Source: Gemmatimonadota bacterium (lineage in GTDB: Bacteria; Gemmatimonadota; Gemmatimonadetes; Longimicrobiales; Gaopeijiaceae). From it: a stretch of 64,000 bases of DNA. Location of the stretch: assembly GCA_028874905.1 (NCBI GenBank), contig JAPPGZ010000079.1:62001-126000 (forward strand). The letters run 5' to 3'. This document shows, in pieces, positions 1 to 9,469 of the stretch; the stretch's first letter is position 1, and every line of letters starts with the position of its first letter. The notes under the pieces are model-generated. The model saw only the letters and a program-made list of their open reading frames with translations, did no database searches and was not told the origin of the DNA. Both the position numbers and the translations under genes were made by a program.

Positions 1-39
1 TCTCATGTGCGATCCCTACCCTTCGGTGGCCCTTGGTGA

Positions 40-3000
40 CTATCCAAGAGAAGTGTCGATGGCCGGATTGGCCAAGCCCGGCGCCGGGCCGAGTCGCCCG
101 AAGCGCAGGAAGAGCGCTGGGACGACCACCATGTTCAGGAAGGTCGAAGTGAGCAGGCCACCGAGGACCACGACCGCAAGCGGTGCCTGGATCTCCTTGC
201 CCGGCTCGCCGATGCCGAGCGCCAGCGGGATCAGCGCGAGCCCCGCGGTGAGCGCGGTCATCAGGATCGGACTGAGGCGCTCCATCGAGCCGCGGCGGAT
301 GCTCGCCGCCAGTGGCATGCCGTTGCCGTGCAGGTCGCGGTAGCGGCTCACCAGCAGGATGCCGTTTCGCACCGCGATGCCGAAGAGGGTGATGAACCCG
401 ACCAGGGTCGCGACGTTGACGGTGCCGCCCATGAGCAGGACCCCCAGCACGCCTCCCGTCAGCGCGAGGGGGAGGTTGACGAGGAGCAGCGCCGCCGTGC
501 GCACACTCCGGAACGTCCTGAACATGATGAGGAAGATCGCGGCGACCGAAAACAGCGACAGGATGGTGATCCTTCGCGTAGCTTCGCGGCCGCTCTCAAA
601 CTGTCCGCCGTACCGCACGAAGTACTCCGCCGGGAGGCTGACGGCGCTCTGAACCCCCTCCTGCAACTCCACTACCGCGCTTCCGACGTCCCTGCCGGCT
701 ACATTGGCGCTGATCACGATCTTCCTCTGCACGTTTTCGCGGCTGATCGTGTTCGGACCACGCCCGGGGACGATGTCCGCGAGCACGGAAAGCGGGAGGG
801 TGACACCGACGGGCGTGGTGATCAGGGTGCGGCCGATGGCTTCGGGGTCGGTGCGGTAGGCGTCGATGTAGCGAACGATCAGGTCGAACGCCCGCTGGTT
901 CTCGCGAATCAGTGAGACTTCCTCTCCCTGGAACGCCACGTCCACAGCCCGGGTGAGTGCCCCCGGGGTGACCCCGTAGCGAGCCATGGCGCGGCGATTC
1001 GCCCGAATTTGCAGCTGCGGAACATCGGCCTGCTGCTCAACGGCGATGTCCACGAGCCCGGCCACACCCCCGGCGACGGCCTCGATCTCGCCGGCGATCT
1101 CGCGAAGTCGCTGCAGGTCGGGGCCGAAGAGGTTGACGGCGATCGCGGCGCGGGTGCCCGAGAGCATGTGGTCGATGCGGTGCCCGATCGGCTGGCCCAC
1201 TGTGACGTTTGTGCCGGGGAGACCCTGCAGATTGGCCCTGAGCGCGGCCATGACGTCGGGGAGTTCGTGTTCCGAGAGGTCAAGGCGGGCGTCGATCTCC
1301 GAAGCGTTGGGTCCCTGCGCGTGCTCGTCCAGTTCGGCGCGCCCCGTGCGCCGGGAGGTCGACACCACCGCCGGGTGGGCCAGGAGCTGCCGCTCGACCC
1401 GGGCGCCGATCGCGTCCGACTCGACGAGCGATGTGCCCGGCAGGCTCACCACCGAAATCGTGAGCGAGCCCTCCTGGAACTCGGGCAGGAACGCGCGCCC
1501 CAGCGCGGGGATGATCGCGAGCGTTCCGGCCAGCAACAGCGCCGTACCCGCCAGTACGACGCCAGTGCGCCGCAAGGTCCGTTCGAGCACAAACCCGTAC
1601 GCACGCTCCAGTCCCTGCAGCAGCCAAGGATTGGTCCGCCGGCCCAGCGCCCGGTCTCCGGTCAGAAGCGCGTGGCAGAGCGCGGGAGTCACGGTGACCG
1701 CAACCAGCAGCGAGGCCAGGATGCTCACCACGTAGGCGAGTCCGAGCGGTCGCAACATGCGTCCCTCGACGCCGGAGAGGAAGAAGAGCGGCACGAAGAC
1801 GATCGTGATGATGACGGTCGCGCTGAGGATGGGTGCGCGAATCTCCTCGGCGGCTTCGCGAATGACGGCCAGCGATCCGCGCTGATGGCGTTCCGGACGG
1901 AGGCGGTTCTCCCTGAGCCGGCGGTGCGCGTTCTCGACGAAGATGATCGCGTCGTCGACCAGCGCCCCGATCGCGATCGCCATCCCGCCCAGCGTCATCG
2001 TGTTGATGGTGCCGCCAAGGGCCCGCAGGACGATGAGCGCCAGCGCCAGCGACAGGGGGATGGCCAGCACCGAAATCGCGGTCGTCCGCACGTTCCACAG
2101 AAACAGCAGGAGAATCGCGACGACCAGCACGGCTCCGTCGCGCAGCGCCGTGATCACATTGTCCACCGCGAGCGAAATGAAATCGGACTGCCGGAAGATG
2201 TCCCGCTCCAGGGAGACCCCGCCGGGCAGCGACACCTCGATCCGGTCCAGTTCCGCGTCGATCCGGCGGGTGAGTTCCAGCGTGTTCACTCCGGGCTGCT
2301 TCTGGATCGAGAGGACCACCGCGGGCTCCGCGTCCACCGATCCGGTGCCGAAGCGAACCCTGGGGCCGATGTCCACGTCGGCGAGGTCGTCGATCAACAT
2401 GGGGACGCCACTTCTGACCGCGACGACGGTCTGGCCGATCTCCTCCGGATTGCGCGCGCGCCCAAGTCCACGGATCACGACTTCGCCGCCGCTCGAACGG
2501 TAGATGCCGCCCGACGCGTTCCGGTTGGATTCCGTGGCCGCCACAAGCACCTCGTCGAGCGTGACGCCGTAAGCCAGCAGCCGTTCGGGGTCGACGAGGA
2601 CCTGGTACTGGCGAACGTGACCGCCGATGACAACGACCTGCGCGACGCCCGGGACCGCGAGCAGCCGCGGTCGCACCATCCAGTCGGCCGCCGTGCGCGC
2701 CTCCGTGAGCCGGTCCTCCGGCGCAACCAGCCCGAGCAGCAGGATTTCGCCCATGATCGAAGCCACGGGCGCGAGCACCGGCGCGCTGATGTCCTCCGGG
2801 AGCCGGGCGCTTACCGTTTGCAGCCTCTCGCTCACCGTCTGCCGAGCGCGGAAGATGTCCGTGCCCCAGTCGAAGTCCACCCACACGATGCTGATCCCCT
2901 GCGCGGAACTCGACCGCACCCGCCGCACGCCGGCCGCGCCGTTCACCGCCGTCTCGACCGGGAAGGTCACCAGGCTCTCCACCTCTTCGGGTGCGAGGCC

Positions 3001-3165
3001 GTGCGCGTCGGTCAGGATCGTGACCGTCGGGGCGGTGAGGTCGGGGAAGACATCGACGGGCAGGGTGGCGGCGACCCAGCCACCTCCTCCGAGGAGTACG
3101 GCGGCCGCGCAGACCGTGAAGAAGCGGTGCTCGAGGGAAGCGCCGACCAGCCGGTTGAGGATCAT
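40..3165 (-). CDS. RND efflux transporter, heavy-metal (CusA/CzcA) type
   Basis: This 1041-residue protein is an inner-membrane proton-driven pump of the RND superfamily. It has the family layout: one N-terminal membrane helix, a large periplasmic loop with FPDLTAPTVTI near residues 40-50, a central helix bundle containing GALVDDAIIFVENAHRR, a second periplasmic loop and a C-terminal helix bundle. The VDDA pair lies in the proton-relay helix typical of CzcA/CusA. Length matches the family and both ends are intact. It lies 49 bp downstream of its adaptor on the same strand, so the two form an operon. No outer-membrane TolC-type gene is visible. The substrate cannot be read from sequence. A metal ion (Cu, Ag, Zn or Co) is inferred from family resemblance and from the His-rich tail of the adaptor. 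Confidence 0.9.
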   Translation of the reverse strand: MILNRLVGASLEHRFFTVCAAAVLLGGGGWVAATLPVDVFPDLTAPTVTILTDAHGLAPEEVESLVTFPVETAVNGAAGVRRVRSSSAQGISIVWVDFDWGTDIFRARQTVSERLQTVSARLPEDISAPVLAPVASIMGEILLLGLVAPEDRLTEARTAADWMVRPRLLAVPGVAQVVVIGGHVRQYQVLVDPERLLAYGVTLDEVLVAATESNRNASGGIYRSSGGEVVIRGLGRARNPEEIGQTVVAVRSGVPMLIDDLADVDIGPRVRFGTGSVDAEPAVVLSIQKQPGVNTLELTRRIDAELDRIEVSLPGGVSLERDIFRQSDFISLAVDNVITALRDGAVLVVAILLLFLWNVRTTAISVLAIPLSLALALIVLRALGGTINTMTLGGMAIAIGALVDDAIIFVENAHRRLRENRLRPERHQRGSLAVIREAAEEIRAPILSATVIITIVFVPLFFLSGVEGRMLRPLGLAYVVSILASLLVAVTVTPALCHALLTGDRALGRRTNPWLLQGLERAYGFVLERTLRRTGVVLAGTALLLAGTLAIIPALGRAFLPEFQEGSLTISVVSLPGTSLVESDAIGARVERQLLAHPAVVSTSRRTGRAELDEHAQGPNASEIDARLDLSEHELPDVMAALRANLQGLPGTNVTVGQPIGHRIDHMLSGTRAAIAVNLFGPDLQRLREIAGEIEAVAGGVAGLVDIAVEQQADVPQLQIRANRRAMARYGVTPGALTRAVDVAFQGEEVSLIRENQRAFDLIVRYIDAYRTDPEAIGRTLITTPVGVTLPLSVLADIVPGRGPNTISRENVQRKIVISANVAGRDVGSAVVELQEGVQSAVSLPAEYFVRYGGQFESGREATRRITILSLFSVAAIFLIMFRTFRSVRTAALLLVNLPLALTGGVLGVLLMGGTVNVATLVGFITLFGIAVRNGILLVSRYRDLHGNGMPLAASIRRGSMERLSPILMTALTAGLALIPLALGIGEPGKEIQAPLAVVVLGGLLTSTFLNMVVVPALFLRFGRLGPAPGLANPAIDTSLG

Positions 3166-3214
3166 CGGTCAGCAGTGCCGTGTTGCGGGGACTTCGTCCA
3201 CGGGCCGCCGGCTC

Positions 3215-4735
3215 TCAGTGAGGATGGCCGTGGTCCGAGATCGCGGCGTCGCCATGCGAGGCGAGCTTCACCTGGTAGGCGCCACTCGTCACGACCTGCT
3301 CACCGCTCGCGACTCCTGCCGTGACGATGATCCAGGATCCGTCCGAGGGTCCAAGCTGGACGATTCGCCGCTGGAAGGACTCGCCTCCGGTCTGGACGTA
3401 CACGACCGCGAGGCCGTCTTCGGCCTGGACGGCCCCGTTCGGCACGGCCACCCCTTCGACGGGTTCCCCGAACAGGAGACTCCCTTCGGCCAGCATTCCA
3501 ACCTTGAGCACGCGGTCGGGATTGGGCACGGCGAAGCGCACTGGCAGGGTGCGGGTCTCCGGGTCGATCACGATCCCGATGGACGCGACCGCGTTGGTGG
3601 TGTGTATGCGCGATCCGCCCTCTACGGTGAACCAGGCACCCCTCAGGTCTCCCGCGTCCGCCGCGTGGCGCGCCGGAACCCGGGCCACGAACACGAGCGT
3701 CTCCGGGTTAACGACGGTGTAGGCGAGCGTGCCGGCCTCCACATGCTGTCCCGGTGACACGTGGCGCGATGACACGACTCCCCGTATCGGACTCCGCAGG
3801 TGGAAGAGGTGGGGGTCCGAGCCGTCGTCTTCGTCGGCTTGACGGATCCCGCCGATGGCTTCAAGAGCCGCCTGGGCTACCTCGAGATCGTGGCGCGCTC
3901 GCTCCAGACGACGTCTGCTTGTCGCGCCCGCCGCGAAGAGGCGCTCCATGCTCTCGGCCTCTCGCTCGGCGGCAAGAAGGTCCGCACGCATGCGCGAATA
4001 CGAGTCGTCCAGGCTGGTCGGGGCAATCAGCGCCAGTGTCTGACCCACCGCGACCGGGTCCCCGGGACCGAGTAGATCATCCCGGGCCAGGACCACACCG
4101 GCCGTCAGCGTCGACACCTGGGCGAGCCCGTTGCCCGGTGCGGCCAATTCGCCGGCCACCGGGATCGTGCGGGGGATTCGGCGTTCCTCGGCCAACGCCA
4201 CCAGGAAGGGCATCGACCACTGCTGTTCCTTGGTGAGGGTTATGAGTCCGGGCGGGACCTCCGCCACGTCGTGCGGCAACGCGTCTTCGCTCTGGAACAC
4301 CTCAAGCTGTCCGACCGGAATCGGGTATTCCCGGCCCCCGGCCGAAAGCGACAAATCTGCGCGCCATGTGCCGGTCGCGGTGAGTGTCGGGACCGCCGTG
4401 TAGATACCCGGACGGGCGGGTGCGTCCATGACAACTGTTTCGCGCGCGCCCCCCGGGCCCCTGAGCAGCAGCGTCAGCGTTCCCTCGGTCACAGGCTGCC
4501 AATCCGCGAGCCAGGTCAGGTGGATCGCCCAGACATCGCTGGGGATGTCGCGGACGTGAGGTGGGTACTCGACGAAGAGTTCGAGCACATCGGTCCGGTG
4601 GGTCACCAGACCGCCCCCGGCATGGGAGTGGTCCACCACGGCGACCGCATCGGGTGGAGGCGGGCCACAGCCGAGGCACCAGAAGGCCGCCATCAGCACA
4701 ACCGACCTTGCGGCAATGCGTCCGCCATGCTTCAT
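3215..4735 (-). CDS. RND efflux periplasmic adaptor lipoprotein (CusB/CzcB-like)
   Basis: This 506-residue membrane-fusion protein links an RND pump to an outer-membrane channel. The chosen ATG gives a lipoprotein signal with a short basic start, a hydrophobic run and a lipobox ending Leu-Gly-Cys; a GGAG site lies about 9 bases upstream. An in-frame ATG 30 bases earlier (4765) is possible but would bury the signal. The middle holds the two lipoyl-like halves around an alpha-helical hairpin rich in Arg, Glu and Ala, followed by beta-barrel and membrane-proximal domains. The C-terminus ends DHGHPH and the mature N-terminus has DHSH. Both are His clusters that could bind metal, which supports metal export with the pump encoded 49 bp downstream. 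The gene is divergent from the amidase gene. Confidence 0.88.
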   Translation of the reverse strand: MKHGGRIAARSVVLMAAFWCLGCGPPPPDAVAVVDHSHAGGGLVTHRTDVLELFVEYPPHVRDIPSDVWAIHLTWLADWQPVTEGTLTLLLRGPGGARETVVMDAPARPGIYTAVPTLTATGTWRADLSLSAGGREYPIPVGQLEVFQSEDALPHDVAEVPPGLITLTKEQQWSMPFLVALAEERRIPRTIPVAGELAAPGNGLAQVSTLTAGVVLARDDLLGPGDPVAVGQTLALIAPTSLDDSYSRMRADLLAAEREAESMERLFAAGATSRRRLERARHDLEVAQAALEAIGGIRQADEDDGSDPHLFHLRSPIRGVVSSRHVSPGQHVEAGTLAYTVVNPETLVFVARVPARHAADAGDLRGAWFTVEGGSRIHTTNAVASIGIVIDPETRTLPVRFAVPNPDRVLKVGMLAEGSLLFGEPVEGVAVPNGAVQAEDGLAVVYVQTGGESFQRRIVQLGPSDGSWIIVTAGVASGEQVVTSGAYQVKLASHGDAAISDHGHPH

Positions 4736-4826
4736 CAATCGCGCTCCGGGTGACTGCTGTGGCATCTTCCGAACCTCGCCACTGTCTCACCAATGTAGTA
4801 GGCGGGAGTTCCAAAGGGGATAGGGC

Positions 4827-6326
4827 ATGACCTTCGACGAATACTCGCGCCACGATGCCACCGCGCTCGCCCGGCTCGTGCGCACCGGCGAGGTCACCCC
4901 GCTGGAGTTGATCGAGGTCGCGGCGCAGCACCTGGAACAGGTCAATCCGGCGATCAACGCCGTCGTTTACCGCATGGATTCGGAGGCCCGGCAACGCACG
5001 GCCGGAATCGACCGCAACGCGGTCTTCGCGGGCGTGCCATTTCTCGCCAAGGATCTGCTGAGCGGTTACGCGGGACACCCTACGTCCGGCGGCAGCCGGG
5101 TGGCCCGGGACATCGTCGTCGAGAGCGACACGGAGTTGGTGCGACGCGTGCGCGCAACCGGGGTCTCGATCCTGGGCAAGACCAACGTGCCCGAATTCGG
5201 CCTCTTGCCCTACACCGAGCCGGAGCTGTGGGGCCCCTGCCGGAACCCGTGGTCGCTGGACCGCACGCCGGGGGGATCGAGCGGGGGATCCGCGGCGGCG
5301 GCGGCCGCCGGGATCGTGCCGATGGCGGGTGGAGGCGACGGCGCGGGCTCGATCCGCATGCCCGCATCGTGCTGCGGCCTCTTCGGGCTGAAGCCGACCC
5401 GGGGACGAATCCCTCCGGGTCCGCGCGACGCGGAGCCGTGGCGCGGATCGGTCGTCGAGCACGTGCTCACCCGGTCGGTGCGCGACAGCGCGGCGATGCT
5501 CGACGCCACACACGGTCCTGAATCGGGCGCACCCTACAGGATCGCGCCGCCGGCCGCACCATTCGCACACGAAGTGGACACCGAGCCCGGTCGGTTGCGC
5601 GTCGCGTGGACCACCGAGCCGCTCGTGGGGTCGACACAGCCCGACCCGGATTGCGTACAGGCGGTGACCGACGCTGCAGAACTGCTGGAAGAACTCGGTC
5701 ACCGCGTCACCGAGGCCACGCCCCACATCGACGGCAGTGCCTTCGCCCGCGCCTTCATGCACATGGTCGCGGGCGAGGTCGGCGCCGAGTTCGAGGATCT
5801 CTCGCGGATCCTGGGGCGACGGCCGCGCCGGACGGAACTCGAGCCGCTGACCTGGGCGCTCGGCCTGGTATCCAGGGCAGTGTCCAGCAGGGAACTGGCC
5901 GTCTCACTGCGGACGCTCGAGCGTTGCGGCAAGGCCGTCGGGCAATTCTTCACCGACTGCGATGTCCTGCTGACGCCCACCGTCGCGACGCCGCCACCAA
6001 AGATCGGTGCGCTGCCACCGAGCCGATTCGAGCACGTCCAGCTTCGGCTGGTGGGCGCTCTGGGATCCGGTCGTCTGGTCAAGGCGGGCCGAATGCTGGA
6101 CCGCATCGCCGACAGCGCGTTCGAGTACACACCCTGGACGCCCGTCTTCAACATCAGCGGCCAGCCGGCCATGTCGGTGCCGCTGCACTGGAACGCGGCC
6201 GGACTCCCGGTGGGAGTGCATTTCGTGGCCCGCGCCGGCGACGAGGCGACGCTTCTGCGGCTTGCCGGACAGCTGGAACGGGCACGCCCCTGGTTCGACC
6301 GAATGCCACAGTTGGCGCTACCATGA
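4827..6326 (+). CDS. amidase-signature hydrolase (6-aminohexanoate cyclic-dimer hydrolase-like)
   Basis: This 499-residue amidase-signature enzyme hydrolyses a C-N amide bond with a Ser-cisSer-Lys triad. The triad is visible: Lys75 in GVPFLAKDL, the cis-Ser in [10 protein letters not shown] (Ser151) and the nucleophile Ser175 in [21 protein letters not shown]. The 24-residue gap between the two serines is the family spacing. The [16 protein letters not shown] stretch resembles the NylA/6-aminohexanoate cyclic-dimer hydrolase branch rather than GatA, but the natural substrate is unknown. There is no signal peptide, so it is cytoplasmic. The start has AGGGG upstream. It is divergent from the efflux operon, and 37 bp separates it from the following esterase-like gene, so co-transcription is plausible. 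Confidence 0.88.
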   Translation: MTFDEYSRHDATALARLVRTGEVTPLELIEVAAQHLEQVNPAINAVVYRMDSEARQRTAGIDRNAVFAGVPFLAKDLLSGYAGHPTSGGSRVARDIVVESDTELVRRVRATGVSILGKTNVPEFGLLPYTEPELWGPCRNPWSLDRTPGGSSGGSAAAAAAGIVPMAGGGDGAGSIRMPASCCGLFGLKPTRGRIPPGPRDAEPWRGSVVEHVLTRSVRDSAAMLDATHGPESGAPYRIAPPAAPFAHEVDTEPGRLRVAWTTEPLVGSTQPDPDCVQAVTDAAELLEELGHRVTEATPHIDGSAFARAFMHMVAGEVGAEFEDLSRILGRRPRRTELEPLTWALGLVSRAVSSRELAVSLRTLERCGKAVGQFFTDCDVLLTPTVATPPPKIGALPPSRFEHVQLRLVGALGSGRLVKAGRMLDRIADSAFEYTPWTPVFNISGQPAMSVPLHWNAAGLPVGVHFVARAGDEATLLRLAGQLERARPWFDRMPQLALP

Positions 6327-6363
6327 ACGCGAGCCGTATCCGCACCACTACCCGGAGGGACCC

Positions 6364-8184
6364 ATGCGCGCGCCAACCCCGACCTGCAGCCGCCTCGCCT
6401 CGCCAGCCCACACTCCTGTCCACGCCACGGCCCGCTCCGCCGCCCGCATCGCGGCCGTCGCCGCTATCGCCGCGGCCGTTGCGACCTGCCGGCCCACCCC
6501 ACAGGCCGGGGGAACCGCGTCCGGCGACCCGGCCTCCGCGGCTCCCGCACAACTCCGTATCGAGGTCACCCACGACGTCGCGCTGCACGATGGCCCCCTG
6601 ACCGGCCGGCTGTACACAGTCTTCGCGCCGTCCAATGACCCGGAGCCCCGGATCGCCGGCTACAACTCGGCCCGCCAGCGCAACGGCGAGGTGCCGTTCT
6701 TCTCCGCCGACGTCGAACAGGCCGCCCCCGGCGACGCCATGGTCATCGACGCGGGTGCCGACGGCTATCCATACCGCCGCCTGGGCGGCCTTCCCGCCGG
6801 CGACTACTGGGTCCAGGCGATCCTTCACGTCTACACCGAGTACGAACGCGCCGACGGGCACACGATCTGGGCGCCCCAGGACCAGTGGGAGGGCCAGCGC
6901 TGGGCCTTCTCGCCGGGCAACTACTTCAGCGAGGCGCGCCGCGTCCACATCGATCCCGCGTCCGACGAACCGATCACCTTCGAGCTCACCGGCGAGATCC
7001 CGCCGATCGAGGTGCCCGCCGACACGGAGTGGGTGAAGCGCATCAAGATCCAGAGCGAGATCCTGTCCGAGTGGTGGGGCCACCCCATGTACCTGGGCGC
7101 GGTCGTGCTGCTGCCCCGGGGCTTCGACGAGAACCCGGACATGCGCTACCCGCTTGTGATCGAGGAGGGCCACTTCACGCTGGATCCCGTCTTCGGGTTC
7201 ACCACCGAGCCGCCGTCCGGCGAAGCGCTGTTTTCGCAGATGCGGCGCGAGGCGGGTGGCTTGCGCGAGTCAGGCTACGAATTCGCGCAGGCATGGATGG
7301 GTGACGACTTCCCACGCGTGGTCGCGGTCATCCTGCAGCATCCGACGCCCTACTTCGACGACTCCTACGGCCTCAACTCGGCCAACAACGGACCCTACGG
7401 CGACGCCATCCACGAAGAGCTGATCCCGTACATCGAGGAAAACTTCCGGCTGATAGGCGAACCGTATGCGCGCGTGATGACCGGCGGTTCGACCGGCGGC
7501 TGGATCTCGCTCGCCAAGATGCTGCACTACCCCACGTACTACGGCGGCACGTGGACCTACTACCCCGACCCGATCGACTTCCGGCGTTACCAGCTGGTGA
7601 ACATTTACGAGGACGAGAGCGCGTTCATCGTGCCGGGGTCGGTCCCCGGCGCGCCCGAGCGCATGTTCCAGCGGACGGTCGAGGGCCAGCCGGTGGGCAG
7701 CAACCGCCAGATCAGCCAGCTGGAGGTGGCGCAGGGATCGCGGGGACGGGGCGCCGGACAGCTCGACGCCTGGCACGCGGCCTACGGACCCACCGACGAG
7801 GACGGCTATCCCAGGCGGCTGTGGGATCTGGACACCGGCATCATCGACCGCGAGGTGGCGTACTACATGCGCGACAACGGCTACGATCTCCGCCACTACG
7901 CCGAGGAGAACTGGTCGCGGATCGGACCCGACCTGGTCGGCAAGATCAAGATCTACAACCCCGAGATGGACCACTTCTACCTGCCGTACGCGGTCTACCT
8001 GATGGAGGAGTTCCTCGAGAGCACGACCGATCCCTACTACGCCGGCGAGTTCATCCACGGCGCGCCCATGAAGGGCCACGGCTGGTCTCCCTTCACGAAC
8101 GCCGATCTTGTGCGCCAGATGGCAGCGCATGTGGCGGACCACGCGCCCGAGGGGGCGTCGACAGCGTGGATGGAGGGGCGGTAG
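6364..8184 (+). CDS. secreted alpha/beta-hydrolase, enterochelin-esterase-like
   Basis: This 606-residue exported protein starts at an ATG with GGAGG five bases upstream. The N-terminus is an Ala-rich signal ending near ...AVATCRP, where the Cys could be a weak lipobox. Residues ~60-220 look like an all-beta N-terminal domain. The C-terminal half resembles the esterase D/enterochelin esterase fold, with a nucleophile elbow TGGSTGGW at Ser376. A His in HFYLPYAVY or GAPMKGHGW could complete the triad. The substrate is unknown. The larger open frame upstream is overlap with the amidase in another frame and is not part of the protein. Confidence 0.8.
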   Translation: MRAPTPTCSRLASPAHTPVHATARSAARIAAVAAIAAAVATCRPTPQAGGTASGDPASAAPAQLRIEVTHDVALHDGPLTGRLYTVFAPSNDPEPRIAGYNSARQRNGEVPFFSADVEQAAPGDAMVIDAGADGYPYRRLGGLPAGDYWVQAILHVYTEYERADGHTIWAPQDQWEGQRWAFSPGNYFSEARRVHIDPASDEPITFELTGEIPPIEVPADTEWVKRIKIQSEILSEWWGHPMYLGAVVLLPRGFDENPDMRYPLVIEEGHFTLDPVFGFTTEPPSGEALFSQMRREAGGLRESGYEFAQAWMGDDFPRVVAVILQHPTPYFDDSYGLNSANNGPYGDAIHEELIPYIEENFRLIGEPYARVMTGGSTGGWISLAKMLHYPTYYGGTWTYYPDPIDFRRYQLVNIYEDESAFIVPGSVPGAPERMFQRTVEGQPVGSNRQISQLEVAQGSRGRGAGQLDAWHAAYGPTDEDGYPRRLWDLDTGIIDREVAYYMRDNGYDLRHYAEENWSRIGPDLVGKIKIYNPEMDHFYLPYAVYLMEEFLESTTDPYYAGEFIHGAPMKGHGWSPFTNADLVRQMAAHVADHAPEGASTAWMEGR

Positions 8185-8324
8185 GAGGAGGGTTTGGGTA
8201 GGAGGGCGGTGTGGTGGGGCCCGGCTGAGTCGGCTTGCCCGCTGTGGTAGGGGCCTCACCCGGGGCGCCTGCCAGAGGGGGTTGTGCTCGTGTTAGCTGT
8301 GCGGCTCCTAGTTCAGTTTACGGT

Positions 8325-8597
8325 CTAGACCTCCGGGTCGTCCAGCCGATCCGACGGATCCGGTGGCTGGCCCCCACGCCGCCGCAAAAGGCGCCGCGCG
8401 GCATCTATGTCCGCTTCGGCGCCACGCTCGGCGAAGAACTCGGCCGTCCGCATGGCGGACAGCTTCTCCGCGACGGCGGTGTTGACGAACTGGTTGATGC
8501 TCGTTCCGTCCCTCCGGCTCACTTCCCGGACGGCCTGCTTCAGGGACGACGGCATTCGGAGGGGGTAGACGGCGGATTGCTTCTTTCGCTCGGTCAT
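8325..8597 (-). CDS. ribbon-helix-helix antitoxin of a PIN toxin pair
   Basis: This 90-residue protein begins with a ribbon-helix-helix (CopG/Arc-like) DNA-binding region. A short strand, YPLRMP, is followed by two helices, SLKQAVREVSRRDGTSINQF and VNTAVAEKLS. The C-terminal ~40 residues are charged and probably wrap the toxin. It is translated from an ATG that overlaps the PIN gene stop (ATGA), so the two are coupled. In such pairs the antitoxin neutralises the toxin and the complex represses the shared promoter. The gene order here is toxin first, antitoxin second, the reverse of most VapBC loci. Confidence 0.8.
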   Translation of the reverse strand: MTERKKQSAVYPLRMPSSLKQAVREVSRRDGTSINQFVNTAVAEKLSAMRTAEFFAERGAEADIDAARRLLRRRGGQPPDPSDRLDDPEV

Positions 8598-9037
8598 TTC
8601 GGTCTTCCTTTCCGCCTCTCGGCGATCTTACCAAGTGCCTGACGTGGCGACAACATCTCGATTCCGAAGGCGCCGGGCGCATCGCCGAAGTCCCGCCTGT
8701 TGAACGTCACGAGGGCGTTCGCGCTTCCGTTGACCGCCGTCTCCAACACCATTTCGTCCGCGGGATCGCGGAGTTGCGGCCGCCACAGGAACCAGGCCCG
8801 GACCGGTTCGGCCACAGCGCACAGCGCCGACACGATCGTGCCGACCTCGGATTCGGAAAGGCCGGAGGCGATTCGCTGGGCCGGATCGGTGCAGGTCCCT
8901 TCGTATTCGAGCACTAGCGGTATCGAGAGCAGCAGGGTGAATCGGCGGTCGAGCGCCTGTTCGACCAACGCAGCCGACGCTCCGGTCGGGCTTCGCAGAG
9001 CAGCGACGACAACGTTGGTGTCGAGGACGAGACGCAT
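8594..9037 (-). CDS. PIN-domain toxin (putative ribonuclease)
   Basis: This 147-residue PIN-domain protein has the expected acidic residues: the N-terminal LVLDTNVVVAALRSP with Asp5, a central Glu in LVLEYEG, Asp in DPADEMVLETA and the late NRRDFGD. These make the Mg-dependent nuclease site of VapC-like toxins. The family resembled is the 'putative toxin-antitoxin system toxin component, PIN family'. Its last bases overlap the antitoxin start by 4 bp. No Shine-Dalgarno is evident before the ATG. A promoter ends only a few bases upstream, so the transcript may be leaderless. Confidence 0.82.
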   Translation of the reverse strand: MRLVLDTNVVVAALRSPTGASAALVEQALDRRFTLLLSIPLVLEYEGTCTDPAQRIASGLSESEVGTIVSALCAVAEPVRAWFLWRPQLRDPADEMVLETAVNGSANALVTFNRRDFGDAPGAFGIEMLSPRQALGKIAERRKGRPK

Positions 9038-9042
9038 CTTGC

Positions 9043-9071
9043 ACGATATGATATCACATAAGATGTGTCAA
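9043..9071 (-). promoter_or_regulatory. promoter and operator of the PIN/RHH pair
   Basis: Reading the minus strand, a perfect TTGACA (9071-9066) is followed after 17 bp by TATCGT (9048-9043), a sigma70-like pair. The predicted transcription start falls at or beside the toxin ATG (9037). The spacer holds two short inverted repeats, CACAT-AAG-ATGTG (9055-9067) and GATAT-G-ATATC (9045-9055). They are the natural candidate for antitoxin autorepression. The AT-rich patch stands out in GC-rich surroundings. Confidence 0.6.
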
Positions 9072-9091
9072 CTATGCGTTGCCTCGGAGTT

Positions 9092-9469
9092 CTACGACGA
9101 CCGCAGCCGCGTCGAATCCGGCAGCGGCCACGCATCGGTGCCGCCAGACACCACCCCGCGGCTCTCGATCAGATACCGGAGGATCGCGTCGTACTCGCTG
9201 TCCGGCAGGCTTCCGGGCGCCTCGTGCGGCATGGCCACCCGCAGGTAGCGGTCGAGCTGTCCGACCGTCGAGTACGCAGCCAGGACGCTTGGCGTGACGG
9301 CGGCCCCTATCCCGTTCGGCACGTCGTGACAGTAGCTGCAGCGCACGGTGTAGGCCGACTCGCCGTCGACGGTGGCGGTCTCGGGTGCCTCGGCGTCGGG
9401 AGAGCAGCCGACGAGCCAGGCTGTCGCGGCGATCAGGAGACCACGACGGAGACCCCTGGCGACATTCAC
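9092..9469 (-). CDS. c-type cytochrome lipoprotein, partner of the sulfite dehydrogenase
   Basis: This 125-residue single-heme cytochrome c starts at a GTG overlapping the stop of the molybdoenzyme gene (GTGA), with GGAGGTG just upstream. A lipobox, LVGC, follows a hydrophobic signal, so it is membrane-anchored on the outer face. The heme site is CSYCH. The Met in VAMPHEAPG is the likely sixth ligand, as in class I cytochromes. The coupling to a molybdopterin oxidoreductase matches two-subunit sulfite:cytochrome c oxidoreductases (SorAB-like), where this subunit takes electrons from the Mo subunit. A longer in-frame reading upstream lies inside the neighbouring gene and is rejected. Confidence 0.83.
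   Translation of the reverse strand: MNVARGLRRGLLIAATAWLVGCSPDAEAPETATVDGESAYTVRCSYCHDVPNGIGAAVTPSVLAAYSTVGQLDRYLRVAMPHEAPGSLPDSEYDAILRYLIESRGVVSGGTDAWPLPDSTRLRSS

Noticed and set aside
1009..3324. 771-codon plus-strand open frame opposite the RND pump
   Set aside because: It is an antisense shadow, with no recognisable domains or ribosome site, over a full RND gene.
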